Shown one piece after another: positions 44,348 through 53,417 of a DNA stretch of 64,000 nucleotides. Source of the DNA: Actibacterium mucosum KCTC 23349 (lineage in GTDB: Bacteria; Pseudomonadota; Alphaproteobacteria; Rhodobacterales; Rhodobacteraceae). The notes under the pieces are model-generated. The model saw nothing but the letters and a program-made list of their open reading frames with translations. It did no database searches and was not told where the DNA came from. Both the position numbers and the translations under genes were made by a program. Position 1 is the stretch's first letter. Every line of letters begins with the position of its first letter. The stretch lies in contig NZ_JFKE01000004.1 of the NCBI RefSeq assembly GCF_000647975.1, positions 248,001 through 312,000 of the forward strand, written 5' to 3'.

Positions 44348-44908
44348 ATGGATTTTACTGTCGTTGATGCCATTGTCGCGGTGATTATCGTGCTATCGGC
44401 GATCCTTGCCTATTCGCGCGGTCTTGTGCGCGAGGCATTGGCAATCCTGGGTTGGGTCGCAGCCGCCATCGCCGCCTATATCTTTGCCCCGCAAGCGGAA
44501 CCGCTGATCCGGCAGGTTCCGTTTGTTGGTGACTTCCTTGTCGACAGCTGCGAGATTTCGCTGATCGCTGCCTTCGCTGCCGTCTTCGCAGTTGGCCTGG
44601 TTGTCGTGTCGATCTTTACACCGCTTTTCGCATCGGCGGTTCAACGCTCGGCCCTGGGCGGCATCGATCAGGCATTGGGCTTCCTTTTTGGCGCGGCACG
44701 CGGTGTCCTGCTGGTGGCCGTGGCGTTCTTTGTTTACTCGGCGGTCATTACGACCGAGCCTTTCCCGCAGGTGGAAAACAGCCAGTCGGCGAAGATCTTT
44801 AACGAGCTGACAGCCAAAATTGCCGAGCGTGATCCGCAGCAGGCCGTGGGCTGGCTGACGGGCTATTACGAAGACCTCGTGGGGCAGTGTAACGCGCCCA
44901 CCGAATGA
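44348..44908 (+). CDS. cvpA: CvpA family membrane protein
   Basis: A 186-residue protein with four hydrophobic helices, starting DFTVVDAIVAVIIVLSAILAYSRGLVREAL, the standard CvpA opening, and ALGGIDQALGFLFGAARGVLL. CvpA often precedes purF, as here (100 bp), and affects envelope integrity and colicin V production in enterics. Confidence 0.93.
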   Translation: MDFTVVDAIVAVIIVLSAILAYSRGLVREALAILGWVAAAIAAYIFAPQAEPLIRQVPFVGDFLVDSCEISLIAAFAAVFAVGLVVVSIFTPLFASAVQRSALGGIDQALGFLFGAARGVLLVAVAFFVYSAVITTEPFPQVENSQSAKIFNELTAKIAERDPQQAVGWLTGYYEDLVGQCNAPTE

Positions 44909-45008
44909 ACTGTTGATCACCGCGAATGTGATCCTTTCGTGACAGTGCGAGCACAAGCGTCTATGGAAGGGGCCATCAGGCCCCAGAAGATTCGGAACGC
45001 TTAGCCCT

Positions 45009-46475
45009 ATGCCTCAGCTGCCCCCTGCCCATCCTTTTGACGAAGACAAACTGAAAGAGGAGTGTGGCGTGTTCGGCGTTGTCGGCGTGTCCGACGCGGC
45101 GAATTTCGTGGCCCTTGGCCTGCACGCCCTGCAGCATCGCGGGCAAGAGGCCGGCGGCATTGTTTCGCATCACCCCGAAAGCGGCTTTGCCTCGGCACGG
45201 CGCTTTGGCTATGTCCGCGACAATTTCACCAAAGCCAGCCTGATGGAAACCCTGCCCGGCAGCCTGTCCATCGGACATGTGCGCTATTCCACCGCGGGGT
45301 CCAAGGGTCAGACCCAGATTCGCGATGTGCAGCCGTTTTTTGGCGAGTTCTCGATGGGCGGCGCGGCGATTGCCCATAACGGCAACATCACCAATGCCGA
45401 CGAATTGCGGCGTGAACTGATCGAGCGCGGCTCGATCTTTCAGTCCAGCTCGGACAGCGAATGTATCATCCACCTGATGGCCCGGTCGCTGCAGCGTAAC
45501 ATCCCCGAACGGATGAAAGACGCGCTGCGCCGGGTCGAAGGCGCGTTTTCGGTGGTCGCCATGACGCGGACCAAGCTGATCGGCGTGCGGGACCCGCTGG
45601 GCGTGCGCCCGCTGGTGCTGGGCAAGGTCGGCGATGGCTGGGTGCTCAGCTCGGAAACCTGTGCACTGGACATTATCGGCGCCGACTATGAGCGCGAAAT
45701 CGAGCCCGGTGAAATGGTGGTGATCACCCAGGAAAACGGGGTAGAGAGCTTTCACCCGTTTGAACGCAAGAAATCGCGGTTCTGTATTTTCGAACACGTG
45801 TACTTCTCGCGCCCCGACAGCATCCTTGGCGGTCAGTCTGTCTATGAAACCCGCCGCCAAATCGGCGTGGAACTGGCCCGCGAAAGCGCGGTCGAGGCCG
45901 ATCTGGTCTGCCCCGTGCCCGACAGCGGCACACCCGCCGCGATTGGGTTCAGCCACGAAAGCGGCATCCCCTACGGCATGGGGATCATTCGCAACCAATA
46001 TATGGGCCGCACCTTCATCGAGCCGACCGAACAGATCCGCAACATGGGTGTGCGGCTGAAACTGAACGTGAACCGCGCATTGATCCGCGATAAACGTGTA
46101 ATCTTGGTGGATGACAGCGTGGTGCGCGGCACAACCTCGATGAAAATCAAGGATATGATCCTGGATGCCGGCGCAAAAGAGGTGCATTTCCGCATCGCAT
46201 CGCCCCCCACCGCCTGGCCGTGCTTCTATGGCGTCGACACGCCCGAACGCGAAAAGCTGCTGGCCAGCCACATGTCCGAAGACGAAATGCGCGATCATCT
46301 GGGCGTTGACAGCTTGCGTTTTATCTCGCTGAACGGTCTTTACCGCGCCGTGGGTGAAAAAGACGGCCGCAATGCGAAATCACCACAGTATTGCGACGCC
46401 TGCTTCTCTGGCGAATATCCGGTTGCCCCGCGCGACATGATCGCCAACGGGTTCGAAGTTCAGGCAGCAGAATAA
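45009..46475 (+). CDS. purF: Amidophosphoribosyltransferase
   Basis: A 488-residue enzyme for the first step of purine synthesis. A short propeptide ends before Cys19 (EECGVFGV), the N-terminal nucleophile of the glutaminase half. The PRTase half has the PRPP loop VILVDDSVVRGTTS, and the cysteines in CFYGVD and YCDACFSGEYP are of the Fe-S/regulatory class. The sequence is complete. Confidence 0.97.
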   Translation: MPQLPPAHPFDEDKLKEECGVFGVVGVSDAANFVALGLHALQHRGQEAGGIVSHHPESGFASARRFGYVRDNFTKASLMETLPGSLSIGHVRYSTAGSKGQTQIRDVQPFFGEFSMGGAAIAHNGNITNADELRRELIERGSIFQSSSDSECIIHLMARSLQRNIPERMKDALRRVEGAFSVVAMTRTKLIGVRDPLGVRPLVLGKVGDGWVLSSETCALDIIGADYEREIEPGEMVVITQENGVESFHPFERKKSRFCIFEHVYFSRPDSILGGQSVYETRRQIGVELARESAVEADLVCPVPDSGTPAAIGFSHESGIPYGMGIIRNQYMGRTFIEPTEQIRNMGVRLKLNVNRALIRDKRVILVDDSVVRGTTSMKIKDMILDAGAKEVHFRIASPPTAWPCFYGVDTPEREKLLASHMSEDEMRDHLGVDSLRFISLNGLYRAVGEKDGRNAKSPQYCDACFSGEYPVAPRDMIANGFEVQAAE

Positions 46476-46627
46476 CCGTCCCGCCATTCAACCAAAATGC
46501 GTGCCTTCGGCACAAGACATGCATGATTTGGCGTCCAGACGCCCGCGTCACGCGCCCACCCGACGCGCCGCTCGGCGCGGAGAATAAGGCGTGCGCCGCC
46601 AGGCGCTCAATTTGGTAACGGTACAGC

Positions 46628-47287
46628 TCAGATATAGGTGCGCGCGCCGACCCTGTCTTTGGCTTCCAGATGAGGCACACCGTTGAACATGGCAAGGGCA
46701 AGGCTGTCGCCGGTTTTCACAAACCGATGCACCGAGGTGTTCATGATGTTCAGCAAGACATTGGCATATGCATTCACTTCCAACTGCAGCAACAAGCGCA
46801 TCGTCATGCCGATCACTCCACCCGACGTGACCATCATCACGCGCCCACCCAGCGCTTCGGCCTCGGAAATCATCGCCTCTATCCTACCCTGAAACGCGTC
46901 GAATCCTTCCAGGTGGTCATGAATGTCGCCCGCCTGCCAAGCGCTCAGCACTTGCGGAACATGGGCCACGAAACTTGCGCGGTCGGTGGGAATGTCCAAC
47001 GCGTGGGTCTCCTTCAGCGACTGAGACAGCCCGAAGTAGTCCAATTCATTCAGCCGCGCATCCTGCCGGGTTTCAAGCGACAGTGCCCCGGCGATCACAC
47101 CGGCGGTGTCCCGTTGCCGGTTCAATGTGCCGCTGATCACATGGTCAAAGCTGCGCCCTGTCTCGGCAAAATAGTCCCCCAGCCACTGCGCCTGCTGGTG
47201 TCCCAGATCGCTGAGCTTGTCATAGCTGTGTTCATCGGTCGCCCCGGTCTGCGCCTGCCCGTGGCGCACAAGTGTGATCTCTACCAT
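46628..47287 (-). CDS. Histidine phosphatase superfamily protein
   Basis: A 219-residue phosphoglycerate-mutase-like phosphatase with ITLVRHGQAQ (catalytic His9 and Arg8), ISGTLNRQRDTAGVI (Arg), LNELDYFGL (Glu) and VTSGGVIG in place of the usual second His (V-S-H-G becomes T-S-G-G), a variation that may affect activity. AAGGAAA precedes the ATG at 47287. The substrate is unknown. Confidence 0.88.
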   Translation of the reverse strand: MVEITLVRHGQAQTGATDEHSYDKLSDLGHQQAQWLGDYFAETGRSFDHVISGTLNRQRDTAGVIAGALSLETRQDARLNELDYFGLSQSLKETHALDIPTDRASFVAHVPQVLSAWQAGDIHDHLEGFDAFQGRIEAMISEAEALGGRVMMVTSGGVIGMTMRLLLQLEVNAYANVLLNIMNTSVHRFVKTGDSLALAMFNGVPHLEAKDRVGARTYI

Positions 47288-47369
47288 GCCATTTCCTTGC
47301 CTGTGTCGTGGCGTTCTATCATCTGCCCCGGCTTGACCAAAACCCTCATTGCGGGGAAAAATCTTACCC

Positions 47370-47855
47370 ATGTCGCCGCGCCCTTCCCATTTGCCCCCCG
47401 TCCGCTTTCGCCCGCACCATTTCCTGTGTGCCCTGGGCTATGACGGCCACGGCTATGCCCCTGATTTCACCGCGAATATGACAGCAATTGTGATGGGCCA
47501 ATTGCGCCGCCATGGTGGCGGGCGCACCATGATCGAGGTGACAGGCACCGCGGACGATATCTGCGCCCCTTGCCCGCATCGCCGCAGCGCCGGATGCGAT
47601 CAACAGGCCCGGATAGACAAGCTGGACGCCGCACATGCCGCGGCACTTGACCTGTCTCCCGGCGACAGGCTCAGTTGGGACGAGGCACAGGCCCGAATTG
47701 TCGACCGGATAAAACCCGGCGACCTGACGCGCGTGTGCGATGGTTGCCAATGGCTGCGCTACGGCATGTGCGAGGCGGCGCTGGCCCGCCTGCACGGCGC
47801 TGCGACAACCGCCCCCTTGACGCCCGACGCACGCCCCGTCAAAGAGCAACCATGA
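47370..47855 (+). CDS. DUF1284 protein
   Basis: A 161-residue protein with RFRPHHFLCALGYDGHGY at the start and cysteine pairs C-x2-C (DDICAPCPHRRSAGC) and C-x2-C...C (RVCDGCQWLRYGMC). These are the DUF1284 signatures and point to a metal or Fe-S site. Function unknown. Its stop overlaps the next gene by ATGA. Confidence 0.85.
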   Translation: MSPRPSHLPPVRFRPHHFLCALGYDGHGYAPDFTANMTAIVMGQLRRHGGGRTMIEVTGTADDICAPCPHRRSAGCDQQARIDKLDAAHAAALDLSPGDRLSWDEAQARIVDRIKPGDLTRVCDGCQWLRYGMCEAALARLHGAATTAPLTPDARPVKEQP

Positions 47856-48499
47856 CACAAAAGATCGCCCTCGTAACCGGCGCCTCGCGCGGCTTTGGCG
47901 CCGCCGTCGCCGAGGCTCTGGCCCCCACACACCATATTCTTGCCGTCGCCCGCACCACCGGTGCGCTGGAAGAATTGGACGACCGCATTCAAGCCAAAGG
48001 TGGCTCGGCCACCCTTGCGCCAATGAACATCACGCAAACCGATGCGATGCGGCACCTTTGCCGCTCCACATATGACCGCTGGGGCAAACTGGACCTATGG
48101 GTGCATTGTGCCATCCAGGTGGCCCCACTCAGCCCTGCCGACCATATACCCGAAAAGGACTGGGCCAAGGTCATCGCGACCGGCATTGCGGCCATGGGCA
48201 CCCTGATCCCGCTGATTTCACCGCTGCTGAAGGCCGCACCGCAAGGGCGCGCCGTGCTGATTGACGATCCCAATGCCGGTGCCTTCCACGGCGCCTACGC
48301 GGCGACAAAAGCCGCGCAACGCGCACTTTTTGAAAGCTGGGCCTCTGAAAATGCCCGCTCCCAATCTCCCCACGTGCAGATATTTGCGCCCAACTCCATG
48401 CCCACGGCCACGCGCGCCCGGTTCTACCCCGGCGAAGACCGCTCGCCCCTCTCCTCCCCCAAGGCCGAGGCCGAGCGTCTGGTCGCCACTCTGCCCTGA
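47852..48499 (+). CDS. Short-chain dehydrogenase/reductase
   Basis: A 215-residue SDR. It has the NAD(P)-binding TGASRGFG and the YAATK pair (Tyr-x3-Lys), but the usual catalytic Ser segment is replaced by AVLIDDPNAG, so chemistry may be altered. It is translationally coupled to the DUF1284 gene. Substrate unknown. Confidence 0.85.
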   Translation: MTQKIALVTGASRGFGAAVAEALAPTHHILAVARTTGALEELDDRIQAKGGSATLAPMNITQTDAMRHLCRSTYDRWGKLDLWVHCAIQVAPLSPADHIPEKDWAKVIATGIAAMGTLIPLISPLLKAAPQGRAVLIDDPNAGAFHGAYAATKAAQRALFESWASENARSQSPHVQIFAPNSMPTATRARFYPGEDRSPLSSPKAEAERLVATLP

Positions 48500-48640
48500 T
48501 ACGCCGCGCGTCAGCGCACGCCCCTTGAGGCGGGGACAGGGCTGGTGGGTGGGCCCGCTGAAAGGGGCGTTCATCGACGCTTGCCGCACGGTCCTTGCTC
48601 AACTATTGAGAAAGGACAGCAAAACAGGGGCAAAACGGGC

Positions 48641-49426
48641 ATGCGTATCCTGATCACCAATGATGACGGCATCAATGCGCCGGGGCTGAAGGTTCTGCAC
48701 GCCATCGCCACCGAAATTGCCGGCCCCAAGGGCGAAGTCTGGACCGTGGCCCCCGCGTTTGAACAATCCGGCGTAGGCCACAAGATCTCTTACACCCACC
48801 CCACCATGCTGGCAGAGCTTGGCCCCCGCCGCTTTGCCGCCGAAGGCGCGCCCGCTGATTGTGTTCTGGCCGGGTTGCATGAGGTCATGAAGGACGCGCC
48901 TCCCGAACTGGTGCTTTCGGGCGTCAACCGTGGCAACAATGCAGGCGAGAACGTGCTGTACTCGGGCACGCTTGGTGGCGCGATGGAAGCCGCCTTGCAA
49001 GGCCTGCCCGCGATTGCCCTGTCGCAATATATCGGCCCCGATAACCGCAGCGCGGATGCCATGTTCCATATTGCCAGAACCGAAGGGGCGGCAACTGTTC
49101 GCAAACTTGTTGACCGGGGACTTTGGACACAGGACGACTATCGCCTGTTCTACAACGTCAACTTCCCGCCCATAGGCTCTGGTGCCAGTAAGGGCCTGAT
49201 GGTCGCCCATCAGGGCTATCGCCGCGACGCCCGCTATACCACGCAGGCACAGACCTCGCCCACTGGGCGGCGCTTCCTGTGGGTTACCGGCGGCGGCCAG
49301 CAGACGCCGGCCGGGCCCGGCAGCGACGTCACCGTCTGCCTTGACGGCCATATCGCCGTCACCCCCCTGCGTGCCGACCTGACGGCCCACGACACCCTGA
49401 CCGCCCTGGCGGAGCGCCTTGAATGA
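48641..49426 (+). CDS. surE: 5'/3'-nucleotidase SurE
   Basis: A 261-residue metal-dependent nucleotidase with the acidic start [10 protein letters not shown] (Asp8/Asp9), [11 protein letters not shown] (Ser), and [25 protein letters not shown]. It dephosphorylates nucleoside monophosphates. Its stop overlaps the pcm start (ATGA), reproducing the surE-pcm-nlpD order known from E. coli. Confidence 0.97.
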   Translation: MRILITNDDGINAPGLKVLHAIATEIAGPKGEVWTVAPAFEQSGVGHKISYTHPTMLAELGPRRFAAEGAPADCVLAGLHEVMKDAPPELVLSGVNRGNNAGENVLYSGTLGGAMEAALQGLPAIALSQYIGPDNRSADAMFHIARTEGAATVRKLVDRGLWTQDDYRLFYNVNFPPIGSGASKGLMVAHQGYRRDARYTTQAQTSPTGRRFLWVTGGGQQTPAGPGSDVTVCLDGHIAVTPLRADLTAHDTLTALAERLE

Positions 49427-50067
49427 GCGCAAGCGCCGAACAAAAGATGCAGTTCCTCTTTGCGCTGCGCTCCAAGGGCGTGACCGACACGCGCACCCTG
49501 AACGCGATGGAAACCATCGACCGCGGCCCTTTCGTGCGCGACGGGCTGTTTTCCAACCGCGCCTACGAGGATATGCCCCTGCCGATTGCCTGCGGACAGA
49601 CCATCAGCCAGCCCTCGGTGGTGGGCCTGATGACCCAGGCGCTGGATGTGCAGCCCCGCGACAAGGTGCTCGAGGTTGGCACAGGCTCGGGCTATCAGGC
49701 CGCGATCCTCAGCCACCTGGCCCGCCGCGTTTACACCGTTGAACGCCACCGCCGTCTGATCCGCGAGGCGCAGGCACAGTTTGACCGGCTGGGCCTGACC
49801 AATGTCACCGCCATCATGGCCGATGGCAGCCACGGTTTGCCCGACCAAGCACCGTTTGACCGCATCCTAGTGACCGCGGCCGCCGAAGATGCGCCCGGCC
49901 CGCTCTTGGCGCAACTGCGCGAGGGCGGTATTATGGTGCTACCCGTTGGCCAGTCCGACGCAGTGCAGTCACTGATCAAGGTGACACGGCAAGCCGACGG
50001 ATTTGACTATGAAGAGCTCCGCGCGGTGCGTTTCGTGCCGCTTGTCGAAGGGCTTGGACAAGACTGA
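49423..50067 (+). CDS. pcm: Protein-L-isoaspartate O-methyltransferase
   Basis: A 214-residue [23 protein letters not shown], motif [27 protein letters not shown], and [20 protein letters not shown]. It starts repair of isoaspartyl residues in aged proteins. It lies between surE and nlpD. Confidence 0.97.
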   Translation: MSASAEQKMQFLFALRSKGVTDTRTLNAMETIDRGPFVRDGLFSNRAYEDMPLPIACGQTISQPSVVGLMTQALDVQPRDKVLEVGTGSGYQAAILSHLARRVYTVERHRRLIREAQAQFDRLGLTNVTAIMADGSHGLPDQAPFDRILVTAAAEDAPGPLLAQLREGGIMVLPVGQSDAVQSLIKVTRQADGFDYEELRAVRFVPLVEGLGQD

Positions 50068-50119
50068 GGTTTCCCCCGGCCCGGGCAGAACGCCCCCGCC
50101 GGATGTAAGGAGTAGAGCA

Positions 50120-51220
50120 ATGGCCACCACACAAGGTGTCATTCGGTCAGGCCTATCGGCGATGGCCCTTATTTTCTTGGCAGGATGCGACGATTTCGAT
50201 ATCGATCTTCGACCGTCGGAATTGGGCAACACGTCCAACGCTGTTCAACAGGTGACCGCGCCACGACCCGAAGCGGACGCGCGCGGCGTGATCTCTTACC
50301 CCGGTTACCAAGTGGCCGTGGCCCGGTCGGGCGACGACGTGACAACGGTGGCAAACCGTCTTGGAATCGATCCACGCGGCCTTGCCTCTCATAACGGTCT
50401 GACCCCGGATGTGCAGTTGCGCGCCGGTGAAATTCTGGCCCTGCCCACCCGGGTGCAAGCCACCGATGCCGAGGCAATCGACATCGCCGCACTGGCCAAC
50501 AGCGCGATTGACCGCGCCGATGGGCAAAATTCCGCCATCGAACCTGTGGCCACGTCGCAAACCGTTGAACCGATCCGCCATCAGGTGGTGCGCGGCGAAA
50601 CGGCATTCTCGATCTCGCGGCTCTACAACGTTTCGGTGCGTGCGCTGGCCGACTGGAACGGGCTGGGCCCGGAACTGGAAGTGCGCGAGGGGCAATACCT
50701 GCTGATCCCCGTGGCCGCACAGGCGCCCGGTGCGATCACCACCACCACCCTGCCCGGCGAAGGCTCGGTGGCGCCAACCCCACCCAGCGCGCAAACCCCG
50801 CTACCCGAGCCCGAGGCCGTCGTCGTTGAGTCCGTAGCTTCGCCCGAGTTGTCGCAGGATCGCACCTCGAACGCGCGCCTTTCGCTGCCCGCACAGGGTT
50901 CGATCATTCGCGCGTTCGAGCGTAAGACAAACGAGGGCATCGATATCGGCGCCGCCGCCGGTGCGCCGGTATCGGCCGCCGCCGACGGTACCGTGGCCGC
51001 GATCACCCGCGACACCGACCAGGTGCCGATCCTGGTGCTGCGCCACTCCGGCGATCTGCTGACGGTCTATGCCAATATCGACAATATCGCGGTGGAAAAA
51101 GGCGACACCGTCACGCGCGGGCAAAAGATCGCCGTGGTGCGCAGCGGGTCGCCAAGTTTCCTGCATTTCGAAGTGCGGGAGGGGTTCGAAAGCGTCGATC
51201 CCCTGCCCTATCTCAACTGA
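50120..51220 (+). CDS. nlpD: NlpD-like LysM/LytM lipoprotein
   Basis: A 366-residue lipoprotein: lipobox FLAGC with Cys23, two LysM domains (about 62-108 and 154-197), a Pro-rich linker, and a LytM/M23 domain (255-366). Zinc ligands are incomplete: Asp275 in EGIDIG and His349 in LHFEVRE remain, but the partner His positions are Asn (N271, N319). Like E. coli NlpD it is therefore probably not a hydrolase but an activator of amidases during cell separation. AAGGAG precedes the ATG. rpoS does not follow. Confidence 0.92.
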   Translation: MATTQGVIRSGLSAMALIFLAGCDDFDIDLRPSELGNTSNAVQQVTAPRPEADARGVISYPGYQVAVARSGDDVTTVANRLGIDPRGLASHNGLTPDVQLRAGEILALPTRVQATDAEAIDIAALANSAIDRADGQNSAIEPVATSQTVEPIRHQVVRGETAFSISRLYNVSVRALADWNGLGPELEVREGQYLLIPVAAQAPGAITTTTLPGEGSVAPTPPSAQTPLPEPEAVVVESVASPELSQDRTSNARLSLPAQGSIIRAFERKTNEGIDIGAAAGAPVSAAADGTVAAITRDTDQVPILVLRHSGDLLTVYANIDNIAVEKGDTVTRGQKIAVVRSGSPSFLHFEVREGFESVDPLPYLN

Positions 51221-51691
51221 TCACTTGGCGCTCATCACATGAGCGCCAAACGGGTTGTCGATGACCATCTTCCAGCCCCCGTCATCCTGACGGCGCAGCA
51301 CGGCCACCGACAGCCCGCTTTGCGACATCGCGTTGCCAGCGGGATCGGTGCCGGTCATGTCCCAGGGCGTGATGTGCAGCGCCGTGTCGCCGTTCACGAT
51401 AACCTCATGTTCCCCATAGGTAAATTTGGGATCGAAGCCGAAGAACATTTCGAAACCACCGTGAATTTGTGCCGCCTCGCTGGCCGGTACTCCCGGTTCG
51501 AACATGATGGTGGCCTGCGCTTCATAGGCGGACATGACGCCTTCGATATTCTTGGCGTGGAAGGCCTCGGTCATGTTGGTGATCGTGGCCATTACGGCGG
51601 TTTGATCCTTGGTCATGGGAACTCCTTCATTTGACAAGGCGGGGGTGGTGACGGCCACAAAAATTGCGGCCGCCTGAAAAAAGCGGTTCAT
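51221..51691 (-). CDS. Exported NTF2/SnoaL-fold protein
   Basis: A 156-residue protein with a signal peptide (about residues 1-20) and a DUF4440/SnoaL-like domain: TITNMTEAFHAKNIEGVMSAY, EPGVPASEAAQIHG, VNGDTALHITPWDM, GGWKMVIDNPFG. No catalytic assignment is possible. AAGGAG precedes the ATG. It follows an ECF sigma factor gene by 33 bp in the same direction and abuts the nlpD stop on the other strand. A perfect hairpin lies in its last codons. Confidence 0.87.
   Translation of the reverse strand: MNRFFQAAAIFVAVTTPALSNEGVPMTKDQTAVMATITNMTEAFHAKNIEGVMSAYEAQATIMFEPGVPASEAAQIHGGFEMFFGFDPKFTYGEHEVIVNGDTALHITPWDMTGTDPAGNAMSQSGLSVAVLRRQDDGGWKMVIDNPFGAHVMSAK
51225..51249. other. Perfect 11-bp hairpin at the nlpD/NTF2 junction
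   Basis: TTGGCGCTCAT-CAC-ATGAGCGCCAA lies 5 bp past the nlpD stop and inside the last codons of the convergent NTF2-like gene. It lacks a T-tract but could end nlpD transcription or block collision between the two polymerases. Confidence 0.6.
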
Positions 51692-51724
51692 TTTTCTGTC
51701 TCCTTTGAGGGGGTTAGCCGGGTA

Positions 51725-52504
51725 TCAGCCCGGCGGGTCAACCGCGGCCAACAGGGCCGAGGCAAGGTCGGACGGGCAGGCAAGGTCGCCAATGGCCCGC
51801 TGCAAAGTGAGGGTTTTCAGGTCTCCGGCCACCTGCGCGGCCCGCGCCTTGACCGCGTCATAGCCCGGCGCGCCCGGCGTCGGGTCCGGCGGCAGGCGTT
51901 TGGCGGCGCGGGCGGCGGGCAAACGGCGCGGGCAGGCACAGCGGGCGCCGGGGTTGGCAAGGCCGCAAACGCGAGAGGTAAAGGCCTGAACATCACCGCG
52001 CGCACGCGACAGCCGCTTGCGATAGTTCGCCGGGGAAATATCAAGCAAATCAGCGGCTTGGCTGTGCTCCATCTCAAGAATATCGCCCAGCACATAGGCC
52101 ATGCGGTGGTTCACGTCCAAACACAGAAGCATCGCCATGGTGCAGGCCATGCGCAGCTCGTTCAGCATCACAACATCGGCCGCCTCGGGCGCGTCGGACA
52201 GGCCGGAATGCAGGTCCGCCTCGAACGCCTCGAAAGTCAGGCCCGCCATGCCCTTGCGTACCGTCAGAAGGTGGTTGGTCGCAATCCGGTAAACCCATGT
52301 TTCAAAAGCACTTTCGCCGCGATACGTCGACAGTTTCGTGACCACGCGGATCAGGATTTCCTGCGTCGCCTCAGCCGCGTCATCGGGGTTGGCCAGCATA
52401 CGCATGGCCAGCCGGTGCACCCGGTCCTGAACCGACCGGATGATGCGCTCCAACGCGGGTTTGTCCCCCGAAATGGCGGCTTGGATGTCGGGTGGCTGGG
52501 TCAT
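51725..52504 (-). CDS. ECF-type RNA polymerase sigma factor with C-terminal cysteine extension
   Basis: A 259-residue sigma-70-family factor. Region 2 is RVHRLAMRMLANPDDAAEATQEILIRV with TWVYRIATN, region 4 is MEHSQAADLLDISPANYRKRLSRAR. Beyond it, about 85 residues carry C180-G-L...C189-A-C191 and C243, a pattern (CGLxNP...CxC) seen in some ECF factors and perhaps a metal or redox site. No anti-sigma gene is adjacent, so control may rest on this extension. It probably directs transcription of the exported NTF2-like gene downstream. A palindrome lies 59-84 bp before its start. Confidence 0.9.
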   Translation of the reverse strand: MTQPPDIQAAISGDKPALERIIRSVQDRVHRLAMRMLANPDDAAEATQEILIRVVTKLSTYRGESAFETWVYRIATNHLLTVRKGMAGLTFEAFEADLHSGLSDAPEAADVVMLNELRMACTMAMLLCLDVNHRMAYVLGDILEMEHSQAADLLDISPANYRKRLSRARGDVQAFTSRVCGLANPGARCACPRRLPAARAAKRLPPDPTPGAPGYDAVKARAAQVAGDLKTLTLQRAIGDLACPSDLASALLAAVDPPG

Positions 52505-52562
52505 GGGGCCCTCGTTTCGTTGCGTACATATAGTTAGACGCGCGCACGGGGCCATGTGTGAC

Positions 52563-52588
52563 AAAGTTTAACGTCTATTTTAAACTTT
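52563..52588. promoter_or_regulatory. AAAGTTTAA palindrome upstream of the ECF gene
   Basis: AAAGTTTAA-N8-TTAAACTTT, perfect 9-bp arms, lies between the ECF sigma gene and the DUF815 ATPase gene and covers the latter's stop codon. It resembles the palindromes at 8505-8558 in arm sequence and spacing. Confidence 0.5.
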
Positions 52589-53417
52589 TGCCCTGCCTGC
52601 CAGCCAGATCTGTAAAGTATTGCCACGCCACACGGCCCGAACGCGCGCCACGCGTGGCCTGCCATTCGATGGCCTCGGCCCGCAAGGTGTCGTCGTCGAT
52701 CACCACCCCATGGGCATCGCAATAGCCCCGGATCATCGCCAGGTATTCGTCTTGCGAACAGGGGTGGAAGCCGAGCCACAGGCCAAACCGGTCAGACAGC
52801 GAGACCTTTTCCTCGACCGCCTCGGACGGGTTGATGGCCGACGATCGCTCATTCTCGATCATGTCGCGCGGCATCAGGTGGCGGCGGTTCGACGTGGCAT
52901 AGAACACCACGTTGTCGGGCCGGCCCTCGATACCGCCATCCAGCACCGCCTTAAGCGATTTGTAATGCTGGTCGTCATGGCTGAACGACAGGTCATCGCA
53001 GAACAGCAAAAACCGCGCGTCGGCGCTGCGCAGCATGGTCAGCAGCCGCCCGATGGAAGGCAGATCTTCGCGCTGAACCTCGACAATTTTCAAGGCCGCG
53101 CCGCGGTTCAGAACCTCGGCATGCACAGCCTTCACAAGGCTGGATTTGCCCATGCCGCGTGCACCCCACAAAAGGGCGTTATTGGCGGGCAGGCCGCGTG
53201 CAAATTGCAGCGTGTTGTCCAGCAGGATGTCGCGGGCGCGGTTGATGCCCAAAAGCAGGTCCAGATCGACGCGGTTGACGTCGGGCACGGGTTGCAGCCG
53301 GTCGGGTGCCACGTGCCAGACAAAGGCGTCGGCGGCGTCAAAATCCGGCGCCGCGCTTGCAGGCGGGCTGAGCCGCTCCAGCGCCTCGGCGATGCGGGTC
53401 AGCGCGTCATCGGTCAT
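52575..53417 (-). CDS. DUF815 AAA+ ATPase
   Basis: A 280-residue ATPase of the DUF815 family: NALLWGARGMGKSSLVKAVH (Walker A), FLLFCDDLSF (Walker B), VVFYATSNRRHLMPRDM (sensor 1) and LSDRFGLWLGFHP. Function unknown. Its start overlaps the tatC stop by ATGA, so it is part of the tat operon. Confidence 0.92.
   Translation of the reverse strand: MTDDALTRIAEALERLSPPASAAPDFDAADAFVWHVAPDRLQPVPDVNRVDLDLLLGINRARDILLDNTLQFARGLPANNALLWGARGMGKSSLVKAVHAEVLNRGAALKIVEVQREDLPSIGRLLTMLRSADARFLLFCDDLSFSHDDQHYKSLKAVLDGGIEGRPDNVVFYATSNRRHLMPRDMIENERSSAINPSEAVEEKVSLSDRFGLWLGFHPCSQDEYLAMIRGYCDAHGVVIDDDTLRAEAIEWQATRGARSGRVAWQYFTDLAGRQGKSLK

Noticed and set aside
44915-44984. Two hairpins between cvpA and purF (GATCAC/GTGATC and GGGGCC/GGCCCC)
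   Set aside because: Neither has a T-tract, and no purine riboswitch features were seen, so no terminator or riboswitch is called.
44976-46298. 440-codon minus-strand frame opposite purF
   Set aside because: purF is complete on the other strand; no motif in the antisense frame.
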